Assembly (NCBI RefSeq): GCF_028747785.1
Contig: NZ_CP118158.1
Span: 3,968,001-4,032,000 of the forward strand
DNA from: Halosimplex aquaticum
GTDB taxonomy: Archaea > Halobacteriota > Halobacteria > Halobacteriales > Haloarculaceae
Length of the DNA: 64,000 nt
Direction: 5' to 3'
In this document: one piece after another, positions 8,706 to 16,461 of the stretch
How the letters are laid out: the number at the start of each line of letters is the position of its first letter
How positions within the stretch are numbered: the stretch's first letter is position 1
The notes under the pieces: model-generated
Seen by the model: only the letters and a program-made list of their open reading frames with translations
The model's database searches: none
Told to the model about the DNA's origin: nothing
Translations under genes and position numbers: made by a program

Positions 8706-9845
8706 TCAGATCGCGAGCGTGACCCGGAGCATGTCCCGCGTCCCGGGACCGAGGCCGACGGCGGCCGCCGCGACGAGCAGCAGGACGGCGTAGCGCGGGC
8801 TCTCCTCGAAGATCTGCTCGTCGAACAGCCAGACGATCCCCAGCGCGACGACGAGTTTCACCACGAGGAACGGCCACGAGGTGCCAATCACCGCCGAGAC
8901 CGACGCGGGCTGTATCGCCTCGGTGACGCCGATGATCGCCCGGTTGGCGACGTGTTTCGCGCCGTAGGCGTCGATCGGGTGGCCCAGCTCCGGGAGCCAG
9001 TCCGCCGCGACGACGTTCGCGACGCCGTCGATCGCGTGCGCCCAGAGGATCCCGAGTCCGACGATGCCGGTCCCCCTGTTTATCTCCGGTTTGTAGCGGT
9101 CGGCGGCGGCGTACATCCCGTACGCGAGCACGGACGCGAGCCCCACGTCGACCACCAGGATCTGCGGGTAGAACTCGGCGTACTCCCGCGTCGCCGCGAC
9201 GAAAAACAGGTACGCGAGCGTGAGCGCGAGGACGCCGAGCCCGATCCCCGCCATCGCCCTGTACCGGTTGTGGGCGATCTCGCGGGATTCGAGCCACAGG
9301 CTCGCCAGCAGCGCCCCCAGCGTGATCGCGAACACGGTCACGTAGATCACGGGGCTGATGAACAGGACGTTCAGCGGGTAGCTGATGACGGGTTCGACCC
9401 CCGCGCCGACGGCCGCGTCGGTCACGTCCTCGACGACCCGGACCGCGCCGCCGAACAGCATGAACGGGACCAGCGAGAGGAACAGCCGCCTGTCCTCGCC
9501 GACGTCCAGTCGTTCGAGCAGGAAGTAGACGCCGGCGATCATGAATATCAGCACGACCATGTAGCCGACGGTCGAGACGGTGCTGTACCCGGTGTAGGCG
9601 ACGGCGCCTGTGGCCTCGGCGGCCCGGCAGTCGGCGGCGGTCACGAGGGTTTCGACCCCGTCGCCGGTCAGGACCGCACAGCGCGCGTTGTTGGCGTCCG
9701 AGTAGATGGGCCCCCAGAAGTACTGCCAGATGAACTGGTCGTAGACCCGCTCCGTGGCGACGATCGAGCCGCCGACCAGCACGGCCAGTGCCGCGACGAA
9801 CGCCGCGAGCCAGCCCCGCTCGGACAGCGCCTGCTCGCTTTCCAT
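8706..9845 (-). CDS. DUF63 family polytopic membrane protein
   Basis: 379 aa with about nine hydrophobic segments. The long loop after the first helix carries two Cys residues (NARCAVLTG and AADCRAA). The segment LWAHAIDGVANVV matches the conserved His-Asp motif I associate with the archaeal DUF63 family. No function is established for that family. The ATG at 9845 directly precedes the first membrane helix, and the longer upstream frame is an Arg-rich shadow. It sits convergent to the Cys4 microprotein and downstream of an inositol-phosphatase-like gene on the same strand. Confidence 0.82.
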   Translation of the reverse strand: MESEQALSERGWLAAFVAALAVLVGGSIVATERVYDQFIWQYFWGPIYSDANNARCAVLTGDGVETLVTAADCRAAEATGAVAYTGYSTVSTVGYMVVLIFMIAGVYFLLERLDVGEDRRLFLSLVPFMLFGGAVRVVEDVTDAAVGAGVEPVISYPLNVLFISPVIYVTVFAITLGALLASLWLESREIAHNRYRAMAGIGLGVLALTLAYLFFVAATREYAEFYPQILVVDVGLASVLAYGMYAAADRYKPEINRGTGIVGLGILWAHAIDGVANVVAADWLPELGHPIDAYGAKHVANRAIIGVTEAIQPASVSAVIGTSWPFLVVKLVVALGIVWLFDEQIFEESPRYAVLLLVAAAAVGLGPGTRDMLRVTLAI

Positions 9846-9913
9846 GCCCACAGTCCCTCGCGTCTGGCTGTTTAGCCTTCCGGTCCGACCCCGCGACGGC
9901 CGCCACCGGACCG

Positions 9914-10744
9914 CTACCGTTCGGTCGCGGCCCGTGCGACCTCGCAGACCGCCTCGTGGGCCTCGCCGTTGCTCGCGACGAACCCCTCGCTGTCCCGCGT
10001 CCACGGCTCGCCGTCGAGGCCCGTCACCGTCCCGCCGGCCCGCCGGACGAGGTGGATCCCGGCCAGCGAGTCCCACGGGTGGGGCGTGTACGCCGCGAAC
10101 GCCGCGTCGAGTTCCCCGCTCGCCACGAACGCCAGCGTCGGTTGCATGCTCCCGAACCGGCGGAAGTCGCCCAGCCGATCTACCGTCGCCGCCGCGATAG
10201 CGCCCAGATCGGCGCCTTCCCCGCGCTCGAAGCGACCCACCGACGCCGCGGCGAACGTCTCCGGGTCGGTCCGGTCGCTCACCGCGAGCGCGTTCCCGTT
10301 GCGAGTTCCGGTCTCCGCCCCCGCCGCGTACAGGTCCTCCGTCGCCGGAAGATAGGTTGCGGCCGCGACGATCTCACCGTCGGTCACAGCAGAGATCGCC
10401 GTCGCCCAGGTGCGGTTCCCGCGCGCGAAGTTCGCCGTCCCGTCGATCGGGTCGACGACCCACGCGTCCCCGGTCTCGGGCACCTCCGAGAGGATCTCGA
10501 CCTCCTCGCCCGGCGTCCCAAGCGGCACTGCGTCTTCCTCGCCGACCACCGCGTCGGTCGGGAACTCCCCGCGGATCGTCGAGACGACCTGCCGCTGGGC
10601 GTCCCTGTCGGACTCGGTCACCAGGTCGTTCTTGTCGGCTTTCGTCTCGACGCTGAGGTCGCCCCGGAAGGCCTGGCGAGCGACCGCGCCGCCGGCCCTC
10701 GCTGCGCGCTCCGCGACCGCCACTCGTCGATGTACGTCAGTCAC
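9914..10744 (-). CDS. suhB: Inositol monophosphatase / FBPase-like phosphatase
   Basis: 276 aa from the GTG at 10744 (another GTG lies at 10765). It carries the Li-sensitive phosphatase metal-binding motifs: VVGEED (first metal site), DPIDGTANFARG (second), and the C-terminal PHPWDSLAGIHLVRRAGG (WD motif). Members dephosphorylate inositol-1-phosphate or fructose-1,6-bisphosphate in the cytoplasm; which of these applies is not visible. It sits 68 bp upstream of the DUF63 gene on the same strand, possibly in one transcript. The symbol is a family label rather than a proven orthology. Confidence 0.9.
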   Translation of the reverse strand: MTDVHRRVAVAERAARAGGAVARQAFRGDLSVETKADKNDLVTESDRDAQRQVVSTIRGEFPTDAVVGEEDAVPLGTPGEEVEILSEVPETGDAWVVDPIDGTANFARGNRTWATAISAVTDGEIVAAATYLPATEDLYAAGAETGTRNGNALAVSDRTDPETFAAASVGRFERGEGADLGAIAAATVDRLGDFRRFGSMQPTLAFVASGELDAAFAAYTPHPWDSLAGIHLVRRAGGTVTGLDGEPWTRDSEGFVASNGEAHEAVCEVARAATER

Positions 10745-10766
10745 GTCTCCCGATCGGGCTGGCACA

Positions 10767-10913
10767 CAAAAAGCGGCTGCGAAACCATCTTTTTCGTCGG
10801 GGGGTCGCCTGGGGCGACCCCCCGTCTGCTCACGGGGCGGCTTCGCCGCCCGTTCGCCTGGTCCGAGGGACCGAAGGTCCCTCGCTAACCAAAAACATGG
10901 GTGAAAAAGGCCG
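10767..10913. repeat. Intergenic multi-hairpin element, copy C (inverted orientation)
   Basis: Part of the gene-free stretch between 10745 and 11065. It is bounded by A- and T-runs (AAAAAGCGGC and CTTTTTCGTC at one end, AACCAAAAACATGGGTGAAAAAGG at the other) and holds three perfect or near-perfect hairpins: GGGGTCGCC/GGCGACCCC, GGGCGGC/GCCGCCC and GAGGGACC/GGTCCCTC. On the minus strand the outer motifs read CTTTTTCACCCATGTTTTTGG and GACGAAAAAGATGG. Similar outer motifs flank different hairpins at 34919-35056 and 39573-39686. Nothing coding is seen here. Confidence 0.7.
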
Positions 10914-11065
10914 CATCTCGGCCGTCGGCCTCGATGCGGTGAACCGGCGCCTTCGGCGCCTGATGCTCAGTACAGGTAGTATAGACAACAGCCAGTACAG
11001 ACCCAACAGGTCTCACCCAGAGAAGCCTCCGTATTCTTACGTGCCTTTCGTCCGATGCATTGCGC

Positions 11066-11845
11066 ATGTCGGAAGCTCCGTCGCCTGAGGAGATATTCAA
11101 TCGGGCGGTCGAAGAAGGGGAACGGCGACTTGACCAGTCACTGCTTGAACTCGTTGCGACCAGTTTCATTGCGGGTTTCACCATTGTCTTTGGAATCGCT
11201 GCAGTCGGGATTGTTCACGCATTGGTCAAACCACAATTCGGCGAGCTCGCACAGATTGCAGGGGCGTTTGCCCTCGGGATCGGCGTCGTGTTCCTGATCG
11301 TCGGTCGCGCGGAGCTGTTCAACGAGAACTTCTACGACCCGGTCGCCAAGGCCGTCGATAATAATGATTCGTGGATGGTCTCGTCACTTCTCCGGCTGTG
11401 GGTGGTTACGTTCGCACTCAACCTCGTCGGCGGCGTCCTATTCGCGTCTGTTTTCGCTGTCGAGGGCGTGCTCCCGGCTGGATCTCCGGAGGCACTCGTT
11501 ACGATCGCCGAGGAGATCGTTCACCGACGAGTACTGACTGGATTCGCCAGCGCTATCCTGGGCGGGGCGCTCGTGAGTCTCCTCTCGTTCCTCTTGCAGG
11601 GTGTCAACAGCGTTCTAAGCCGTATTGTCATGGCTTTCATCGTCGGGTTCCTGCTGGCACTCGGACCCTTCGACCACGTGATCGTGACTACACTCCACGT
11701 CGTGTTCGGGATGCTTTTCGGCGCCCCGATCGGCTACGGAGCGTTGGTAGAAACGGCCATAGTCGTCACTGCAGGGAACCTCGTCGGGGGACTCGGCCTG
11801 GTCACGCTCACCCATATCGCCCAAGCACTGGGTGCAGAAGAGTAG
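11066..11845 (+). CDS. Formate/nitrite transporter family (FNT) channel
   Basis: 259 aa with six predicted membrane helices. Typical FNT landmarks are a helix-1 start FIAGFTIVFGIAAVG, ARAELFNENFYDP-like RAELFNENFYDPVAKAV after helix 2, and LLQGVNSVLSRIVMAFIVGFL. FNT channels pass formate, nitrite, hydrosulfide or small acids; which one cannot be told. The ATG at 11066 replaces a TTG six bases upstream. Codon choice is noticeably more AT-rich than that of genes left of 10.8 kb, so it probably belongs to the accessory island. Confidence 0.85.
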   Translation: MSEAPSPEEIFNRAVEEGERRLDQSLLELVATSFIAGFTIVFGIAAVGIVHALVKPQFGELAQIAGAFALGIGVVFLIVGRAELFNENFYDPVAKAVDNNDSWMVSSLLRLWVVTFALNLVGGVLFASVFAVEGVLPAGSPEALVTIAEEIVHRRVLTGFASAILGGALVSLLSFLLQGVNSVLSRIVMAFIVGFLLALGPFDHVIVTTLHVVFGMLFGAPIGYGALVETAIVVTAGNLVGGLGLVTLTHIAQALGAEE

Positions 11846-11975
11846 AGCAACTACTTCAGATAATCTCTAAGCACCGAAACAACGGACTCCGAAAGTACGG
11901 ATCTGAACCTCCCAGAAGAAGAAAAATCAGTCTCGGCCGACTCTGCTTCCGCACGTATCTCCCGTGAACTGGAGT

Positions 11976-12191
11976 TTACATAGCGAACGCAATCCAGAGC
12001 ATTCCAAGGCCGAGAATCACGAGAGCTATATCGAAGAATCGCCACATCAGTTTCCCACCTCCACTCAGCTCCGGATCGTCGGTGGTCTGGCCTCGTTGTC
12101 TGATTTCGCACTGGCGCTGCGGGTACAAAGCACCATACCCGCCTGCGATTACAACTACTACCCCAGTAACACGGAGTACAATGGAGGGCAC
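11976..12191 (-). CDS. Small two-helix membrane protein
   Basis: 71 aa from the GTG at 12191 (a TTG lies at 12215). Helix 1 is IVLRVTGVVVVIAGGYGALYP. A polar loop with DDPELSGGGKLMWRFF follows, then helix 2, IALVILGLGMLWIAF. The layout of two helices around a charged loop ending in a W/R turn recalls DUF6199-type haloarchaeal proteins, and resembles the protein at 34150-34407. Function is unknown. It lies convergent to the FNT gene in AT-richer DNA. Confidence 0.55.
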   Translation of the reverse strand: MPSIVLRVTGVVVVIAGGYGALYPQRQCEIRQRGQTTDDPELSGGGKLMWRFFDIALVILGLGMLWIAFAM

Positions 12192-12287
12192 GAACGGTGC
12201 ACGTCTTTGCCTCAACGAAAAAGGTACGGTAGTACTGAGTATTCAGTTCGCACGCCGCACTGAACACGCGCTTTCGATGCCGGTCTA

Positions 12288-12488
12288 CTACTCCGCGTCT
12301 TGGGCCTCGTCGGCCATCTCGATGATGGACTCGGCGATCTCGCGGGCCTCCTCCGGCGTGTACAGCGTCTGGTCGCCCCACGACTGGTCGATCCGCACGT
12401 AGCCGTCCCTCGTGTCGATGTCGAAGAAAGCGGTGTGTTCCAGCGGTGGCACGTGCAGCGGGTCCTGTGCCGTGTCGTCCGTTGCCAT
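12288..12488 (-). CDS. Small acidic conserved-type protein
   Basis: 66 aa, strongly acidic, starting MATDDTAQDPLHVPPLEH and containing a beta-type segment DTRDGYVRIDQSWGDQTLY followed by a helix TPEEAREIAESIIEMADEAQ. No catalytic or metal-binding motif is seen. The good acidic haloarchaeal composition and a clean ATG make it a likely real gene. I do not recognise the family. Confidence 0.6.
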   Translation of the reverse strand: MATDDTAQDPLHVPPLEHTAFFDIDTRDGYVRIDQSWGDQTLYTPEEAREIAESIIEMADEAQDAE

Positions 12489-12581
12489 GCCTCAAACTCG
12501 GGGCCGAAATGTCATAAACTTGCCCCCGTTGCGGGATTTCTGGACGGTCCCGCAGGTAAGCCGTTTCTTCCGTGGAAGTTT

Positions 12582-12788
12582 GCGAGGGAAGACCGCTCCG
12601 AGCAGTCTTCCGCACTGGCGAGGGACCGCGTGGGTCCGTGCAGTGCGAGGGAAGGGATTTGAACCACGGAAAGACGGTCGGCCTCACTTCGTTCGGCCGC
12701 TGCGACGTTCCTGATTCGAATCCCTTCGCGCATCTTGAGCGCGGCGCAGATGCGCCGCGCATGCGATGCGAGGGAAGGGATTTGAACC
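12582..12788. repeat. Copies of the tRNA-Leu 3' end (attachment-site relics)
   Basis: TGCGAGGGAAGGGATTTGAACC occurs at 12644-12665 and again at 12767-12788, where it is the tRNA-Leu 3' end read on the plus strand: a perfect 22-bp direct repeat. A shorter copy (TGCGAGGGAAG) starts at 12581, and an inverted degenerate copy (GATTCGAATCCCTTCGCGCA) lies at 12713-12732. Repeated tRNA 3' ends on the downstream side of a tRNA are the usual trace of integration and loss of mobile elements. No full-length element is present between the copies. Confidence 0.65.
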
Positions 12789-12850
12789 CTTGGACCCCTA
12801 CGGGAGCGGATCTTGAGTCCGCCGCCGTTTCCAGGCTTGGCTACCCTCGC
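12768..12850 (-). tRNA. tRNA-Leu (anticodon CAA)
   Basis: On the minus strand, 83 nt fold as a class II tRNA. The acceptor stem is GCGAGGG/CCCTCGC, the D-arm begins TAGCCAAGCCTGG, and the anticodon stem is GCGGA/TCCGC around the loop CTCAAGA with anticodon CAA. A long variable arm (TCCCGTAGGGG) precedes the T-arm AAGGG-TTCAAAT-CCCTT. The long variable arm and anticodon give leucine (UUG codons). The 3' CCA is not encoded, as usual for haloarchaea. Its 3' end is repeated downstream, making it a likely integration target. Confidence 0.95.
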
Positions 12851-13111
12851 ACGCTTTGGCAGTTAGCGGGTCTCAACCGCCTGATTTGCGATTTTGGGAT
12901 GCCCGCACTACATTTTCAGTACTCGCTGTTATAAAGATTGCACGAACACGGACCAAAGGCGAATCACGTTTTCAGCCTCGGCCAAAACGCCAGACGTAGT
13001 GGACTCTGAAAATGGTACTGAGCTTCCAGCTTCTATCGAACTTACTTAAACCGGAGTCTTACCCCACGGGATAGACATCCTCGGGAGAAGGTAGTTCCAA
13101 TAAGTACTCCG

Positions 13112-14180
13112 GAGGGTGTCATAGAAAGCCTCACACACGAGGACGCAGGGTGTTGGAACTGTGTCTACGAGCGCCAGCACCCTGCAAGAAGAGGGTTCTA
13201 TCGACGAGTTCTTCAATGTCGTGGCTACCGAGACGCTCGCGTTGTTCGAGCATCTTGAGTTCGACTTTTTCAGCGAGTTCGACGTGTTCGCCCCCGCTCG
13301 CCGGGGGCGAACACGAGACCACCACCCACCAGAACTCTTCCGAGCGTTCCTCCACTGCTACTACAAGGACATCTACGGCATTCGCCCGGTCACACGAGAA
13401 CTCCAGAACACGGTCGTCTGGCTCAGCTGTGGCTTCGATCGACCGCCCTCAAGAGACGCGGTCGATCGCTTCCTCACCGACCTCGAACACGTCGTCGACG
13501 AAGTCTTCGACCACCTCGTCGAGCAGGCCGCCGCCCGCGGCCTGCTCGACATGACCTACCGAATCGATTCGACGGACGTGCGAGCGATGCCATCCGACCC
13601 AGATGCGTCGAAGAACTACGACCCAACCGCTGAGGAGTACTATTACGGCTACGGCTGTACGATCGTCTCAACCGGCGCAAAGATCCCGATTGCAGCCGAG
13701 TTCACCGAGAGCAAACAAGCCGCAGAAGAGACGGCGATGCGCGTCACCCGTGACGCGCTCGCCGTCGCCCAGCCGATCTGGATGCTCGGTGACAGCGCCT
13801 ACGACACGCTCGACTGGCACGACCTCCTGCTGACCGCAGGAGTCGTGCCAATCGCCCCGTACAACCCGCGAAACACCGACGATCCGCTCAATATCAAGTA
13901 CAGAGTCGAAGACCGCATCGAGAAACACAGTGACGAGATTCAGCTCAAACAGTCGATCCTAGACGAGACGTACAACCGCCGGAGTCAGGTCGAGCGAACG
14001 AACGATGCGGTCAAGGACTGCGGCCTCGGGACGCTACGCGCCCGAGGCCGCGTCCACGCCCGAGCGCAGGTGTTCCTTGCGCTCTGCGTTCGACTCGTCG
14101 TCGCCGTCACCAACTACGAACGAGGTGACAATCCGGGAAGCACCGTCATCACGGTATGAGATGGATTCTATGACACCCTC
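13112..14180 (+). mobile_element. Complete insertion sequence, 1069 bp, with 15-bp perfect terminal inverted repeats
   Basis: The left end GAGGGTGTCATAGAA (13112-13126) and right end TTCTATGACACCCTC (14166-14180) are exact inverted repeats. One transposase gene fills the space between them. No clear target duplication is seen in the immediate flanks (TACTCCG versus TTGAGAC). The right end is followed by an open frame that runs to 14347 without a start, so the element appears to have truncated a gene. The layout fits an IS4/IS5-superfamily element; the exact ISH name is not assigned. Confidence 0.9.
13161..14159 (+). CDS. DDE transposase of the insertion sequence (IS4/IS5 type)
   Basis: 332 aa from a GTG. 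DDE catalytic residues are visible in YRIDSTDVRAM (first D), WMLGDSAYDTL (second D) and NRRSQVERTNDAVKD (E in the Y-(2)-R-(3)-E-(6)-K-like signature). The frame is intact from start to stop inside two perfect inverted repeats, so the transposase may be active. The N-terminal half has PPELFRAFLHCYYKDIYGIRPV, common in haloarchaeal IS transposases. It binds the element ends and carries out cut-and-paste transposition. Confidence 0.9.
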   Translation: MSTSASTLQEEGSIDEFFNVVATETLALFEHLEFDFFSEFDVFAPARRGRTRDHHPPELFRAFLHCYYKDIYGIRPVTRELQNTVVWLSCGFDRPPSRDAVDRFLTDLEHVVDEVFDHLVEQAAARGLLDMTYRIDSTDVRAMPSDPDASKNYDPTAEEYYYGYGCTIVSTGAKIPIAAEFTESKQAAEETAMRVTRDALAVAQPIWMLGDSAYDTLDWHDLLLTAGVVPIAPYNPRNTDDPLNIKYRVEDRIEKHSDEIQLKQSILDETYNRRSQVERTNDAVKDCGLGTLRARGRVHARAQVFLALCVRLVVAVTNYERGDNPGSTVITV

Positions 14181-14347
14181 TTGAGACCCTTTCTAATTAC
14201 ATACTGAGGCAGATCTCTTTCGGAAGACTCGGCCAGAACAAACTTGATGACAGGGAACAGTTGATAAAAGAACAACTTCAGAAACTACACGACTCCCAAA
14301 CCCAGGCAATTTCTGCTATTGAGAAAAACCTAGACGATTACCAGTGA
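14181..14347 (+). pseudogene. 3' fragment of a gene truncated by the insertion sequence
   Basis: Directly after the IS right end an open frame continues to TGA at 14345-14347. It reads TLSNYILRQISFGRLGQNK, then a Glu/Gln/Lys-rich helical segment (REQLIKEQLQKLHDSQTQAI) that looks like a coiled coil, ending LDDYQ. There is no start codon of its own and no matching 5' part left of the IS. The AT-rich codon use is unlike the core genes here. Identity unknown; a viral or plasmid protein is plausible given the repressor and integrase next to it. Confidence 0.6.
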
Positions 14348-14356
14348 CCCGATTGG

Positions 14357-14653
14357 CTACTGAGAATCTGTTGTAAGGTCTTCGGGCTCAAGTTCGTCAT
14401 TTAGGAAGTCCTTCCCCAACTTCGTTAGCTGGTACGCTGCTGTCTCTTCGTGTTTCTCCAGAAACCCTTTTTCAGCGAGCGTTTGACACCGCCGGGCAAT
14501 GTGACCGCGAGTATATCCGATGTTCAGGGCGAGAGTAGCTGGTTTCATCCAACCGCCATATTTCCCGATCTCCGCCAGTATCACTCGGTCAGACGGCTTT
14601 AGCCAGTCAACCCGGCGATGCATTTCGTCCGAATCCTCTGCTGAACCTGTCAT
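14357..14653 (-). CDS. PhiH1-repressor-like winged-helix protein
   Basis: 98 aa. The core RRVDWLKPSDRVILAEIGKY, then MKPATLALNIGYTRGHIARR and TLAEKGFLEKH, is the winged helix-turn-helix typical of halovirus PhiH1 repressor-like proteins found in proviruses and integrated plasmids. An internal ATG at 14621 (MHRRVDW) is the alternative start. It is on the strand opposite to the integrase, about 550 bp away, an arrangement common in small integrative elements. It probably represses element genes from operators in the intervening region. Confidence 0.8.
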   Translation of the reverse strand: MTGSAEDSDEMHRRVDWLKPSDRVILAEIGKYGGWMKPATLALNIGYTRGHIARRCQTLAEKGFLEKHEETAAYQLTKLGKDFLNDELEPEDLTTDSQ

Positions 14654-15207
14654 AATTTGCCCGATTGAGATATTCCAAACGCGTTAACGCGTTACAGAAA
14701 ACACGATTTCATGATTAAAACTTAATAGAGGATGGTACGTTTGCCGGAGCGAGAGCGAGACGCCCACCGCTGGGAAAGTCGGTCAGAGTGAGGAAGTGCC
14801 GCCAGCCGAGGAAGTCCCTGCCGGCTGGGTGCCGCTCTTGCGAGCGAACACATGCACAGGGAACACCCCTCTCAGCAAAAGTCAGGTGACACGCAGGATC
14901 GCCCGCGACCCGGTTTCACTTTCACCCGCCGTATAGCGAAAATTCGGGGGGCGGGTCCGGTTACCAATTACTTTCACTTTCACTACGCGCGTCTGGATGA
15001 ACCCTTTTACAGGGGCGACAGAACATGCGCACTGGCTCGTGGTCGCCCGCCGCAGATGCCCGCACTTTGGACAGGTTCGGCATCTGCGGTGCGCGTCCAC
15101 GGTGCCCCCAACAGAGTGAGGTACACCATGAGACGCAACCAGCGGAACGACTGTAAGCCTGCGCATCGAGCCGAAAGTAATCATTCTGATAGTCGGAGGT
15201 GGGCCGT
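14654..15207. other. 554-bp gene-poor region between repressor and integrase
   Basis: No convincing gene. It holds two exact copies of TTTCACTTTCAC (14914-14925 and 14972-14983, 58 bp apart), each with neighbouring GGGTG/CCCGCC tracts, which could be operators or iterons. A palindromic GCCAGCCGAGG/CCTGCCGGCTGG stretch lies near 14800. A 119-codon open frame (14852-15211) overlaps the integrase start but has basic, shadow-like composition, and only its tail from the ATG at 15128 is considered further. An AT-rich stretch at 14700-14730 likely holds the repressor promoter. Confidence 0.5.
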
Positions 15208-16230
15208 ATGAGCGACGGTCTGGAGGCGATGGCCCCAGATGCCGCGCTCGACATGTATCTCGAAACGCGGCGCGGAGAAGCGTCCGATAACACGCTCCAG
15301 AGCCACAAGTACCGAATCGGCAAGTTCGTGGAGTGGTGCGAGGAGGAGGACATAACGAACCTGAACGACCTGAGCGGTCGGGATCTTCACGCATTCCGGG
15401 TGTGGCGCCGTGAGGAAGGTGACCTGAAGATGGTCACTCTCCGTGGGCAACTGTCTACGCTCCGGTCGTTCCTGCGGTTCTGTGCGTCGGTGAATGCCGT
15501 TCCTGAAGGCCTTCGCTCGAAGGTGATGCTCCCGACCGTTAGCACCGGCGAACAGGTGAGCGAAACCTCTCTTGACGCCGCAAGAGCCGAGAATATCTTG
15601 GCCTATCTCAATCGCTACCAGTACGCTTCCCGCCGACACGTGATCTTTCTCACGCTGTGGCACACGGGGATGCGGGTCGGTGCGCTTCGAGCGCTCGACC
15701 TGGACGACTGCCAGCTGGATACGCGGTCGCCGGGCGTCGAGTTGGTCCACCGGCCGGAACAGGATACGCCGCTGAAAAACAAAGAGCGGGGTGAGCGGTG
15801 GGTAGCTCTCTCAGAGCGTATCGCTCAGGTTCTACAGGATTACATCGAGGGACCCCGAGAGGATGTGACTGACGAGTACGGGCGGGAACCGCTGGTAACG
15901 ACGAGCCACGGCCGTCCAACGACCTCTACCCTTCGAGACGCGATTTACTGCGTCACTCGCCCGTGTGCGGTCGGCGAGGGATGCCCGCACGACCGGGACC
16001 CGGACGACTGCGACGCTACCCACATCCACCAAGCGAGTACGTGCCCATCGAGCCGGTCCCCCCACGATATTCGGAGCGGGGCGATTACCGCCCATCTCTT
16101 GGAGGACGTTCCGCACGAGATCGTGAGCGACCGGATGGACGTGAGCCGGAAGGTGCTGGACAAGCACTACGACCGGCGCACGAAACGCGAGAAGATGGAA
16201 CAGCGGCGCGACTACCTACCAGATAATTAA
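15208..16230 (+). CDS. Tyrosine recombinase / integrase (XerD-like, haloarchaeal)
   Basis: 340 aa with the ATG at 15208; a GTG lies at 15199. The N-terminal SAM-like DNA-binding domain (about 10-105) is followed by the catalytic domain with R156 (HTGMRVGALRAL), H286-x-x-R289 (SPHDIRSGAIT) and the nucleophile Y321 (LDKHYDRR). Four cysteines at 253, 259, 268 and 279 form the Cys-rich insert often seen in haloarchaeal integrases (CPHDRDPDDC...CPSSRSPHDIRSG). All catalytic residues are present. It lies on the 5' side of tRNA-Leu, away from the repeated 3' ends, so it need not have used that tRNA as its target. Confidence 0.92.
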   Translation: MSDGLEAMAPDAALDMYLETRRGEASDNTLQSHKYRIGKFVEWCEEEDITNLNDLSGRDLHAFRVWRREEGDLKMVTLRGQLSTLRSFLRFCASVNAVPEGLRSKVMLPTVSTGEQVSETSLDAARAENILAYLNRYQYASRRHVIFLTLWHTGMRVGALRALDLDDCQLDTRSPGVELVHRPEQDTPLKNKERGERWVALSERIAQVLQDYIEGPREDVTDEYGREPLVTTSHGRPTTSTLRDAIYCVTRPCAVGEGCPHDRDPDDCDATHIHQASTCPSSRSPHDIRSGAITAHLLEDVPHEIVSDRMDVSRKVLDKHYDRRTKREKMEQRRDYLPDN

Positions 16231-16461
16231 AATAGACATGACCGCAGGCAAGCGATACCTTTCGACTCGAATGCATCGACTAGCAAATACTAACGTCCCG
16301 AGCGGGCCCATTTAGCGTACAGCGATCGACAGTGAGCGGCCGCTGTATTATCCCGGGGATTCGGATTCTGGTGTGCGTCCCTCGCTTCGCTGTTACGGCA
16401 GCGGACCCGCAGTCGGGCCGTCGTCATCGTCTCGACATCGGTCGAGAGTTCCGGCTGCGGC

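Noticed and set aside
11851..12762. 303-codon minus-strand frame after the FNT gene
   Set aside because: Crosses the small genes and the tRNA-end repeats with mixed Cys/Arg/Ser composition; no domain and no promoter.
12572..12934. 120-codon plus-strand frame containing CEGRDLN twice
   Set aside because: This is the translation of the antisense of the tRNA-Leu gene and its repeated 3' ends, a known artefact in haloarchaeal annotation.
14852..15211. 119-codon plus-strand open frame before the integrase
   Set aside because: Basic composition, reads through the repeat region, no recognisable domain; only the part from 15128 is mentioned as a possible coupled leader.
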